Of a stretch of DNA of 64,000 nucleotides, positions 55,977-64,000 are shown in pieces. Both the position numbers and the translations under genes were made by a program. The notes below the pieces were generated by a model that saw only the letters and a list, made by a program, of their open reading frames with translations, made no database searches and was not told where the DNA came from. Origin of the DNA: Methylicorpusculum oleiharenae (GTDB taxonomy: Bacteria > Pseudomonadota > Gammaproteobacteria > Methylococcales > Methylomonadaceae). Position 1 is the first letter of the stretch; each line of letters begins with the position of its first letter. The DNA lies in NCBI RefSeq assembly GCF_009828925.2, contig NZ_WUTY02000001.1, positions 2,696,492-2,760,491 on the forward strand, written 5' to 3'.

Positions 55977-56555
55977 TCAAGTCAAGTCATCCGGTGTTGA
56001 CTCCTGTTCGGTTGACACCCTTTCGAATAATTCTTTTAAATAATGGTAGAGCTGCCTGGATGATTTGGGCGGTTTTGCTAATTCTGTTTCTTTTTGGGCG
56101 CTTCTTATCAGTTGTCTTAAGTGCTGGTGATCGGCTTCCGGGCAATCTTCGAGTAATTCAGTCAACGCGTCGTTGCCTTCAGCGATCAGACGATCGCGCC
56201 ATTTTTCGACTTTGTGATGCTCTCTGACCGCATGAGCACTTTGTGTCTTCATTCTTGCCAGCTTTTCGATGATGGCATCCGAATCGGCATTGCGCAGTAA
56301 ACTGCTGATAAATTTGAGCTGGCGTTTACGCGCACCTTTAGGCGGCATGCCTGCTGCCAGGATTACCGCGCTTTTCAACTCGGCGGGCAAATCCAGTTGA
56401 TTGAGTTGGGCATTGGACAATTCGGCCATTTCTTCACCCAATTCAAACAGAGCGGCAATTTCACGTTTGATTTGCGTTTTGTTGGGTCGTACCGCGTACT
56501 CAATGTACTCGTCATCGTCTTCTTCCAGATAGTCTTCTTCGTAATCATTAATCAT
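55977..56555 (-). CDS. darP: Ribosome-associated protein DarP (YjgA)
   Basis: 192 residues with an acidic N-terminus (EEDYLEEDDDEYIEY) and the DUF615 body (RPNKTQIKREIAALFELGEEMAEL, GARKRQLKFISSLLRNAD, EKWRDRLIAEGNDALTELL). DarP binds late 50S precursors and helps large-subunit assembly in E. coli. Full length. Confidence 0.93.
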   Translation of the reverse strand: MINDYEEDYLEEDDDEYIEYAVRPNKTQIKREIAALFELGEEMAELSNAQLNQLDLPAELKSAVILAAGMPPKGARKRQLKFISSLLRNADSDAIIEKLARMKTQSAHAVREHHKVEKWRDRLIAEGNDALTELLEDCPEADHQHLRQLIRSAQKETELAKPPKSSRQLYHYLKELFERVSTEQESTPDDLT

Positions 56556-56628
56556 GGTAAGTGGTTACCGTAGTGTTGTGAGGCCGCTTGTATCAAGGGC
56601 AAGTTAAATTTGGAACCGGTTCAGATGC

Positions 56629-57459
56629 TCAAGTTACAGCATGAGCGTTTCTAAGCATAGCGATGACCGGTTGTGTTTCGGGCCTGATGCCGCGCCAGAT
56701 AAAAAAAGCTTCAGCTGCCTGCTCCACCAGCATACCCAGGCCATCCAGGCTTTTGATGGCATTATTGATTTTTCCCCAATGAACAAAGGGTGTTGGTTCG
56801 TTAGCATAGGCCAAATCGTAGCAGCTGCCGTTGTCAGCCAGCAGGCCGGAGGGAAGCTGTGGTAAATCATTAGATAAACTGGCGGCGGTCGCATTAATGA
56901 TCAAATCAAACTGCCGGTCGGTCAATTCATCAAAGCTGCAGCCTTTAATGGCTATCAGACCTGAAAATTCCTCTGCCAAAGTGACAGCTTTGGATGCGGT
57001 TCGATTGGCGATAGACAGCGTTTGCGGTTTATGATCCAGCAACGGTCGGATGATGCCGCGGCAGGCGCCGCCTGCGCCTAAAATCAGAATGCGGGAATCT
57101 TCTAGCTGGATATTGTGGTTAATCGTAAGGTCGCGGACCAGTCCGATGCCGTCGGTGTTATCACCGAAGATCATGCCATCTTCCTGAAGCGCGAGGGTGT
57201 TGACTGCTTTGGCCGCTTGCGCCCTGGGCGAAAGAATATCCGCATACTGCCAGGCCAGTTCTTTGAGAGGAATGGTGCAGTTAAGGCCTTTACCTCCCTG
57301 ATTGAAAAAGTCTTTGACGGCTGTTTCAAACTGTTCTGCCGGAACGTCTTGCGCCTCATAGGACAGAGTTTGTCCGGTTTGTTCGGCAAAAGCGTGATGT
57401 ATCAGCGGCGATTTACTGTGTTTGATGGGATGTCCGAAAACGGCATAACGGTTTTTCAT
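56629..57459 (-). CDS. aroE: Shikimate dehydrogenase
   Basis: 276 residues. It reduces 3-dehydroshikimate to shikimate with NADPH in aromatic amino acid synthesis. Visible: substrate motif HPIKHSKSPLIHH, catalytic Lys in NCTIPLKELA, DNTDGIGLVRDL, and the nucleotide loop LGAGGACRGI followed by NRT. The ATG at 57459 overlaps the stop of the preceding membrane gene by four bases (ATGA), which decides it over the in-frame start at 57492. Confidence 0.96.
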   Translation of the reverse strand: MKNRYAVFGHPIKHSKSPLIHHAFAEQTGQTLSYEAQDVPAEQFETAVKDFFNQGGKGLNCTIPLKELAWQYADILSPRAQAAKAVNTLALQEDGMIFGDNTDGIGLVRDLTINHNIQLEDSRILILGAGGACRGIIRPLLDHKPQTLSIANRTASKAVTLAEEFSGLIAIKGCSFDELTDRQFDLIINATAASLSNDLPQLPSGLLADNGSCYDLAYANEPTPFVHWGKINNAIKSLDGLGMLVEQAAEAFFIWRGIRPETQPVIAMLRNAHAVT

Positions 57460-57989
57460 TCGACAGCCTTTTTTCGTGACTGCATTTCCCATAACACGGT
57501 ACCGCCAATGATAGTGAATGCGACTAAAATTTCCTGCCAGATCGAATGGGGCGTATAAGAGGCTAATACGGCCGAAATGACCAGATAAAAGCCGACCAGG
57601 CTGAAACGCCAGCCGATTCTAATGCCGTCCAGTATGGTCGAAAGCGACAGAATTAAAGAGATAACGATACCGGCGCTGGCTGGGTCGATACGTCCGGATT
57701 TTTGGACCATGAAGGCGGCGCCTACGATCAACATCGAGACGCCCCAATGGAGTGATTGTTCGCGTAAAATGGATTTAAGGTCGTCAACTTCATGTTTGCT
57801 TTGTAACCACGCGATAAACATAGCGGAAAATGCAAACACGATCATCATGAACAGCCAGTAAAAATAACCATCACTGGGGTCGTAATCGGTTAGCCCGACA
57901 CCTGCTAAGGATAAAATGATCAGTAATACCAGCAGGATTTCCTCAATCTGGTTGCGGCGTCTTTCGGAAATAAATTCGTCTTCGGACAT
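57456..57989 (-). CDS. Multi-span membrane protein of unknown function
   Basis: 177 residues with about five membrane helices (IEEILLVLLIILSLAGVGL; YWLFMMIVFAFSAMFIAWL; WGVSMLIVGAAFMV; AGIVISLILSLSTILDGI; LVGFYLVISAVLASY) and a short charged N-terminus. No family recognised. It overlaps aroE and is probably cotranscribed with it. hemB lies upstream on the same strand, 130 bases away. Confidence 0.75.
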   Translation of the reverse strand: MSEDEFISERRRNQIEEILLVLLIILSLAGVGLTDYDPSDGYFYWLFMMIVFAFSAMFIAWLQSKHEVDDLKSILREQSLHWGVSMLIVGAAFMVQKSGRIDPASAGIVISLILSLSTILDGIRIGWRFSLVGFYLVISAVLASYTPHSIWQEILVAFTIIGGTVLWEMQSRKKAVE

Positions 57990-58119
57990 AAGCGTTTCCT
58001 AATGGGTTAAGTGGTTGAAAGTTAATTTAGCGGAGTAACACCGATCAATGTTGACGATAAAAGTTTCCGGTGCGAATTGATTCGCACACTCAAAACGTAA
58101 TGCGCTTGTTTCATGTTAC

Positions 58120-59160
<1,041 letters not shown>

Positions 59161-59333
59161 CTAAATTTTAAGTCCGCATTGTAACAGGGAATGTTTACAC
59201 TTTTGAAATCATGCTCAGGTTGACTGCAAGAGTTTCTGAAACGAGTTTCACTTAATCAGATCGGGCTTTTGTGAGCAGGGCTTGAAGCCGTGCTAAATTT
59301 ATTTTTTGTTGTTTGTATTTTTTTGAGGGTACT

Positions 59334-59984
59334 ATGAAAAATCATCGCTCTGGCATTTATGGCTTGCTCTTATGGGCTTCGTTATTGTTGGTTATGCCAT
59401 TGTCAAACGCGCTTGCGGCAGACCTTTTGGCGCCGCAGAAAGCGATTGAACAGGCTTCGGTACAATTGAAACAAAACATGCAGGATCCTGCTTTTACCAA
59501 GGATTTTGCAAAAATTAATCAATTTGTTGAGTCAGTGATTTATCCGCATGTCGATTTCAACCGGATTTCTGCATTGGTGTTGGGAAAGATATGGAAAGAT
59601 GCGCCACAGGACGAACGCGCGCGGTTCAAAAAGGAATTTCAAACGTTATTGGTCAGAACCTATTCACGTGCTTTTGTTGAATTTAAAGACTGGTCGGTAC
59701 GCTTTCTTCCGCTGAAACTCGGCGCTGATGATAAGAAAGCGGTCGTCAGAACTGAAATATTACAGCCCGGCCTTCAGCCGATAGGTGTGAATTATCGTAT
59801 GGTACTGAGTAATGGTCAGTGGAAAGTCTACGACATCATGATTGAGGGTGTCAGTTTGGTTACCAACTACCGCACGACATTTCAAAATGATTTACAAAAT
59901 AAAGGTTCCCTGTCGGCAATTATTGATGGTTTAGCCGACCGGAACCGGGAAGCGCTCGCAGGTAACCCATCCGGCCAATCTTAA
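59334..59984 (+). CDS. MlaC/Ttg2D-family periplasmic phospholipid-binding protein (HpnM-like)
   Basis: 216 residues with a signal peptide (LLLWASLLLVMPLSNALA, cleavage before ADLL) and the MlaC fold (VIYPHVDFNRISALVLGKIWKDA, FKKEFQTLLVRTYSRAF, WKVYDIMIEGVSLVTNYRTTF). MlaC ferries phospholipids between membranes; relatives named HpnM occur with hopanoid genes. No mla or hpn genes are adjacent, so which role applies is open. GAGGG precedes the ATG at 59334. Confidence 0.88.
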   Translation: MKNHRSGIYGLLLWASLLLVMPLSNALAADLLAPQKAIEQASVQLKQNMQDPAFTKDFAKINQFVESVIYPHVDFNRISALVLGKIWKDAPQDERARFKKEFQTLLVRTYSRAFVEFKDWSVRFLPLKLGADDKKAVVRTEILQPGLQPIGVNYRMVLSNGQWKVYDIMIEGVSLVTNYRTTFQNDLQNKGSLSAIIDGLADRNREALAGNPSGQS

Positions 59985-60069
59985 CTCAACCTTGGAACAT
60001 AGAAATGCCAGTCGGAAAACGCTGATTATTGCTGGGCTTCATTGGGTCCGTATTTGAAATAATTTCGGT

Positions 60070-60111
60070 AGCCGACCCTTCTTGTTTTAGGAGAAGGGTT
60101 GGCTTTTTTTA
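60070..60111 (+). terminator. Rho-independent terminator of the MlaC-type gene
   Basis: Stem AGCC-ACCCTTCT pairs with AGAAGGGT-GGCT across a nine-base loop, followed by a run of T. Confidence 0.85.
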
Positions 60112-60267
60112 GCCATCAGTTTTGACTGGCAGGCATCTGATAGTGGCCGCAGTTTCATTTGCCCTGACGCATCAAATTCAAGTCCCCGATACCGAATTGT
60201 GCCCGTCAATAGCTCGCCAGCCATGACTGAATGATTCGCAAAAATTCCGGGTACTGATGCGATAAGC

Positions 60268-60487
60268 ACACCTACTGGTCTGGCGAGGACATCAGGGACT
60301 GCTGCCCGGAGGCATTTTAATTTTGTCCCAAAAGCTCACATTCGACAATCCGCAACAGCAGTAACTTCAAATAGACATGCACCACACCTTTAAAAAAGCT
60401 CAGGGTTATACATCAGAAACACTTGCTGAATGGCGGATTCATCAGTGCCGAGATTTTAATGTTGAGTCAATGAATGCGCTGAAATGA
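60268..60487 (+). pseudogene. cmoA: Remnant of cmoA in front of cmoB
   Basis: One frame reads QGLLPGGILILSQKLTFDNP, then a TAA, then MHHTFKKAQGYT, and ends RDFNVESMNALK at 60487. CmoA proteins have this order near their C-terminus: GL-PGG-L-LSEK-FDDP, LHHxFKRAxGYS, then a WFQCFNFxSM-ALK end. The N-terminal two thirds are missing, the part between GYT and the end is shortened, and a stop codon interrupts it. The last codons overlap the cmoB start as ATGA, the normal cmoA-cmoB coupling. CmoA makes the carboxy-SAM that CmoB uses. Confidence 0.75.
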
Positions 60488-61461
60488 ACGGCTATCAACC
60501 TTTATATGACATGCTGCGGGAGGCAGGTGCTCAGGCTTGGGCGGACAGCTTGCCTGACCAGCTTAAAAAATCGTTAGATCCGGAACGGCATGGCAATTCA
60601 AAAAAATGGCGTGATTTGATTGATGCGTTATCGGGTTTAAAACCTTCGCTGATTGAACTGGATGCGGGTGTTGTCAAGATAGGGGCTTCAGCCGATCTGG
60701 ATACCTTATCCCCTGCGTTTTTTATTGATTGCCTAAAACAGTTTCATCCCTGGCGAAAAGGTCCTTATGACCTGTTTGGGGTGATGATTGATACTGAATG
60801 GCGTTCGGATTGGAAGTGGAATCGTCTAAAAAGTCACATTAAGCCTCTTAAGTACAGGCTGGTCCTGGATGTCGGTTGCGGTAGCGGCTATCACTGCTGG
60901 CGCATGCTGGGGGCGGGTGCAAAAATGGTGGTGGGTATTGATCCGCTGTTGCTTAATATCATGCAGTTTCAATTGCTCAAGCAACTGCACGGCGATGCCC
61001 CTATTTATGGATTGCCTGTGGGTATTGAAGATGTGCCGTATGGCATGAAAGCTTTTGATACGGTTTTTTCAATGGGGGTTTTGTATCACCGGCGTTCGCC
61101 TATCGACCACTTGCTTGAGTTGAAGGAATGTCTGCGCCCGGGTGGTGAACTGGTTTTGGAAACCCTTGTGATTGATGGTGGGTCAGGTCAGGTTTTAGTC
61201 CCGGAAGACCGCTATGCAAGAATGAGGAATGTCTGGTTTTTGCCCAGTTGCGAAACCTTGCTGGGGTGGATGAAACGTTGTGGTTTTATTAATTGCCGGG
61301 TTATTGATGTCAGTGTTACCTCAATTGAGGAACAACGTTCTACCGAATGGATGCAGTTTCATTCTTTGAAGGATTTTCTTGATCCGGATGATTTTAATCT
61401 TACCTGCGAAGGCTATCCGGCCCCGAAACGGGCTATTGTTTTGGCGGATTGTCCTGATTAA
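60484..61461 (+). CDS. cmoB: tRNA U34 carboxymethyltransferase CmoB
   Basis: 325 residues with a SAM-type methyltransferase fold (motif I LDVGCGSGYHCWRMLGAGAK, VVGIDP, then FDTVFSMGVLYHRRSP) and the family N-terminus (LSGLKPSLIELDAGVVKIG; LKQFHPWRKGPYDLFG). It transfers a carboxymethyl group from carboxy-SAM to 5-hydroxyuridine-34 of certain tRNAs, giving cmo5U. It appears intact although its partner gene cmoA directly upstream is a remnant. Confidence 0.96.
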   Translation: MNGYQPLYDMLREAGAQAWADSLPDQLKKSLDPERHGNSKKWRDLIDALSGLKPSLIELDAGVVKIGASADLDTLSPAFFIDCLKQFHPWRKGPYDLFGVMIDTEWRSDWKWNRLKSHIKPLKYRLVLDVGCGSGYHCWRMLGAGAKMVVGIDPLLLNIMQFQLLKQLHGDAPIYGLPVGIEDVPYGMKAFDTVFSMGVLYHRRSPIDHLLELKECLRPGGELVLETLVIDGGSGQVLVPEDRYARMRNVWFLPSCETLLGWMKRCGFINCRVIDVSVTSIEEQRSTEWMQFHSLKDFLDPDDFNLTCEGYPAPKRAIVLADCPD

Positions 61462-61501
61462 AGTTTTAAGCGTTTTTTTACAGTAATTGATGAGAGTATA
61501 A

Positions 61502-62812
61502 ATGAGTGCGCCACATATCGGTTTTATCAGTCTGGGTTGTCCTAAAGCTTTGGTTGACAGCGAAAGAATATTGACCAAACTCCGGTCGGAAGGTTACGAG
61601 GTATCACCTTCTTACAAAGAAGCTGACTTGGTGGTGGTTAACACCTGCGGGTTTATTGATGCGGCTGTTGAAGAATCGCTGGACAGTATTGGCGAGGCGT
61701 TGGCTGAAAACGGTCGCGTTATTGTGACCGGTTGTCTGGGGGCGAGAGCCGATGAGATCAGGGCCAGGCACCCGCAAGTGTTGAGCATTACCGGTGCTCA
61801 TGCGCTGGAAGAAGTGGTAGCTGCAGTGCATGAACATTTGCCGCCGACGCATGACCCGTTTATCAGTCTGGTGCCGCCGCAAGGCATCAAATTGACGCCT
61901 AGGCATTACGCCTACTTAAAAATTTCCGAAGGTTGCAATCATCGCTGTACCTTTTGCATCATTCCGTCCATGCGCGGTGATTTGGTCAGCCGTCCGATTG
62001 ATGAAGTCATGCTGGAAGCCGAGCGTTTGGCGAATGCCGGTGTCAAAGAATTGTTGGTGGTCTCTCAGGATACCAGCGCTTATGGTTTGGATCTTAAATA
62101 TCAGGAGAGAAACTGGCGCGGCAATGCATACAGAACCCGTTTTTACGATTTGGCCAATGCGTTGGGCGAATTGGATATTTGGGTGAGGATGCATTACGTC
62201 TATCCCTACCCCCATGTTGATGAAGTAGTGCCTTTGATGGCTGAAGGTAAAATATTGCCGTATCTGGATGTCCCTTTTCAACATGCCAGCAGCCGAATTC
62301 TTAAGTTGATGAAACGTCCCGCTGCTGCTGAAAACAATCTGGAACGCATTAAAGCCTGGCGTAGTGCATGTCCCGATATGACCTTGCGCAGTACTTTCAT
62401 CGTGGGTTTTCCGGGAGAAACGGAACAGGAATTTGAAGACTTGCTGCAATTTTTGACCGAAGCGCAGATGGACAGGGTCGGTTGTTTTGCTTACTCGCCG
62501 GTTAAAGGTGCGGTAGCCAATGACCTGCCGGATTCGATACCTGAGGAAATCAAACAAGAAAGATTGGCTCGTTTTATGGCGCATCAAGCAGAAATTAGTG
62601 CTGACAGGTTGCAACAGAGAGTCGGTCGTGTTGAAACTGTCTTGATTGATGAGGTCGTTGCAGAAGGGGCTGTCGCCAGAAGTAAAGCTGATGCGCCTGA
62701 AATCGATGGTCAGGTATTTATTGATGGTGCAACACACCTCAATGTCGGCGAGTGGGTTGATGTTGAAATTGAGGAAGCGGATGAGCATGATTTATGGGCG
62801 CATTTAATCTAA
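61502..62812 (+). CDS. rimO: Ribosomal protein S12 methylthiotransferase RimO
   Basis: 436 residues. A UPF0004 N-terminal domain comes first ([39 protein letters not shown]: three cluster cysteines). The radical-SAM core follows ([16 protein letters not shown], with CxxxCxxC) and a C-terminal TRAM domain. It methylthiolates an Asp of ribosomal protein S12. Full length; 40 bases after cmoB. Confidence 0.97.
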   Translation: MSAPHIGFISLGCPKALVDSERILTKLRSEGYEVSPSYKEADLVVVNTCGFIDAAVEESLDSIGEALAENGRVIVTGCLGARADEIRARHPQVLSITGAHALEEVVAAVHEHLPPTHDPFISLVPPQGIKLTPRHYAYLKISEGCNHRCTFCIIPSMRGDLVSRPIDEVMLEAERLANAGVKELLVVSQDTSAYGLDLKYQERNWRGNAYRTRFYDLANALGELDIWVRMHYVYPYPHVDEVVPLMAEGKILPYLDVPFQHASSRILKLMKRPAAAENNLERIKAWRSACPDMTLRSTFIVGFPGETEQEFEDLLQFLTEAQMDRVGCFAYSPVKGAVANDLPDSIPEEIKQERLARFMAHQAEISADRLQQRVGRVETVLIDEVVAEGAVARSKADAPEIDGQVFIDGATHLNVGEWVDVEIEEADEHDLWAHLI

Positions 62813-62949
62813 AAGCTGCTTTATCGTTATTGTTTTTTGATGCAGATCGAGCTTGTTTGACTCAATAAATAGCCTTCAATTGGGCTGATTGTCGTAAATA
62901 TGATCTGCATCACACTAATTATATGATTTACTTCATGTTATTGATATTC

Positions 62950-62965
62950 TAGTACGCGAGTACTA
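62950..62965. promoter_or_regulatory. Short palindrome upstream of a small secreted-protein gene
   Basis: TAGTAC-GCGA-GTACTA: perfect six-base arms around four bases, about 100 bases before the ATG at 63064. A possible operator; no regulator is implied. Confidence 0.3.
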
Positions 62966-63063
62966 TGGCTTTTTAGGGGTTGTTTTCATAGAATTTACTC
63001 CGCACCTAAAAAGGAATTCATTCAATAAGACGGAAAGATGCGAGATTAATTTGAGGCGATTCT

Positions 63064-63267
63064 ATGCAAAAACAGATGAGAAAAAACGTTATTTTTAGTT
63101 GTTTGGTTCTACTGATGTTGCTTGGAGAAAATTCCTCTATGGCCAGTAATGAATTTGCCAATGAGGGCACTGTTCAATCAGTATCCCAGTGGCCAATGGC
63201 TATGTGGTATGGTTTGAGTGTCGTGCTGGCACTCATTGGCTATGTATCCGCCAAATCCAGGCATTAA
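63064..63267 (+). CDS. Small membrane/exported protein of unknown function
   Basis: 67 residues with an N-terminal hydrophobic segment (VIFSCLVLLMLLGENSSMAS, possibly a signal peptide) and a C-terminal membrane helix (MAMWYGLSVVLALIGYVSA). No family recognised. TTGAGGCG lies upstream of the ATG. A hairpin terminator follows the stop. Confidence 0.65.
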   Translation: MQKQMRKNVIFSCLVLLMLLGENSSMASNEFANEGTVQSVSQWPMAMWYGLSVVLALIGYVSAKSRH

Positions 63268-63274
63268 TTAAGTC

Positions 63275-63305
63275 GAGGCGTTGAGCGAGTGCTCAGCGCC
63301 TCTTT
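63275..63305. terminator. Bidirectional hairpin between convergent genes
   Basis: Stem GAGGCGTTGAGC / GCTCAGCGCCTC, one G-T pair, four-base loop, followed by TTT on the plus strand. It lies between the small gene and the YeeE-type gene. Confidence 0.75.
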
Positions 63306-63318
63306 CCTTGAAATCCGG

Positions 63319-63729
63319 TTACACTTTCATTTTTCCATGAGCCCAAAAGCCTGCATAAATAGCGCAGACCATAATCAGTGCCTCGGTGTTGCCAAGTCCC
63401 AAGCCAGCAACTGAAGGACCCGGACAGTAACCTGTAATTCCCCAGCCTATGCCGAAAATAGCAGAACCCAAAATGAGAGGTTTATCCAGGGCTGTTCTAC
63501 TGGCAATCACAAACCGCTGAGCCAAAAGAGGCGACGGCTTTTTTAAAATCCGCCTGAAACTGATCATCGTTACCGTTAATGCACCCAACATGACGAATAT
63601 AAGGCTAGGATCCCAATTTCCGGCAATATCCAAAAAACCAAGCACTTTGGCTGGATCAGTCATTTGGCTTAGTGTCAAACCTGCTCCGAAAGTAATCCCG
63701 CACATAAGAGCAATAGCATTATTGTTCAT
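63319..63729 (-). CDS. YeeE/YedE (DUF6691) family transporter subunit, second gene
   Basis: 136 residues with four membrane helices and the family motifs FGAGLTLSQMTDPAKVLGFLDIAG and GIGWGITGYCPGPSVAGLG, whose conserved Cys lies in the pore. Such split pairs import thiosulfate or other sulfur species in YeeE-type transporters. Its start overlaps the stop of the upstream gene by four bases. Confidence 0.88.
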   Translation of the reverse strand: MNNNAIALMCGITFGAGLTLSQMTDPAKVLGFLDIAGNWDPSLIFVMLGALTVTMISFRRILKKPSPLLAQRFVIASRTALDKPLILGSAIFGIGWGITGYCPGPSVAGLGLGNTEALIMVCAIYAGFWAHGKMKV

Positions 63730-64000
63730 ACTGAAAGACCTATAATGTGACGCAAAAGATATACGGTTAACATGCCGCTAACAATAAAGGTGAGCGTTGC
63801 CGCAATCGAGCGTTTTGAACGACGCGCAATGCCGCAAACCGCATGACCACTTGTGCAGCCATTAGCCATGCGTGTACCGAAACCGACCAGGAAGCCTCCT
63901 ATGGTCAGTAGGCCATAAGGAAAGCCTTCTCTTATTTTTATCGACTCAGGTATGAGGGCTTTAACAAGCAGGGCGCCCAGAACAAGGCCCAGCAAAAAAA
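63726..64000 (-). CDS. YeeE/YedE family transporter subunit, first gene (cut by window end)
   Basis: The C-terminal 90 or so residues of the first half of the pair, with GGFLVGFGTRMANGCTSGHAVCG carrying the conserved Cys-T-S-G-H motif of YeeE/YedE proteins. The frame runs past the right edge of the window, so the N-terminus is not seen. Operon with the gene at 63319. Confidence 0.88.
   Translation of the reverse strand, partial: FLLGLVLGALLVKALIPESIKIREGFPYGLLTIGGFLVGFGTRMANGCTSGHAVCGIARRSKRSIAATLTFIVSGMLTVYLLRHIIGLSV

Overview
This window looks like the chromosome of a gammaproteobacterium, most likely a methanotroph or close relative (Methylococcales-like). That placement is an inference. 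It rests on the housekeeping genes (hemB of the Mg-type, aroE, darP, cmoB, rimO, proA, a DUF3581 gene, gspAB), a cytosolic Csp-type copper-storage protein, and the moderate GC content. No 16S rRNA or methane oxidation gene is in view.

Layout. Positions 1-9.7 kb are a worn accessory region. It holds a Phd/YefM antitoxin, a tRNA-Lys 3' fragment with its terminator, a frameshifted tyrosine integrase, a truncated conjugative-element ORF, and an intact WYL (BrxR/CapW-type) regulator. Next come an interrupted unknown gene, an IS21-family element, and a Ser/Thr kinase gene split by an IS3-like element and further damaged by a frameshift and a stop codon. A broken DUF4338 (DruA-type)/ISAs1-like ORF ends the region. 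Positions 9.7-26.2 kb are a dense stress-response island: AI-2E-type transporter, large-subunit catalase, Csp copper protein, PRC-barrel protein, CsbD, cardiolipin synthase, holin-like membrane protein, four DUF883 (ElaB/YqjD) proteins and a hemerythrin. It also contains two tandem copies of a module made of a tiny membrane peptide, a BON protein, a glycine-zipper stress protein and a DUF2383 four-helix protein. A MITE-like repeat family is scattered through this part.

Positions 26.5-40 kb mix debris (LamG and SDR fragments around a decayed ISNCY-type transposase) with intact genes: an unknown membrane protein, DUF3581, proA, gspA-gspB, an orphan TssB-TssC fused contractile-sheath protein, and a REC-PAS-PAS-GGDEF diguanylate cyclase.

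Positions 40.6-55.5 kb are defence-like. A Wadjet jetA-jetB-jetC operon is followed by only about 60 codons of jetD. After a few envelope genes comes a 1726-residue fusion of a DEDD exonuclease-like domain, a RecQ helicase and a UvrD/Rep helicase. Convergent to it lies a zinc-ribbon protein with a Card1-like (DUF1887) nuclease domain. Positions 56-64 kb return to core genes: darP, a membrane gene overlapping aroE, hemB, an MlaC-type protein, a cmoA remnant in front of intact cmoB, rimO, and a two-gene YeeE/YedE sulfur transporter cut by the window end.

The most interesting points are the orphan TssBC sheath, the triple-fusion helicase beside a CARF-less Card1-like nuclease, the Wadjet operon that has lost its nuclease subunit, and the decayed WYL-regulator/kinase locus.
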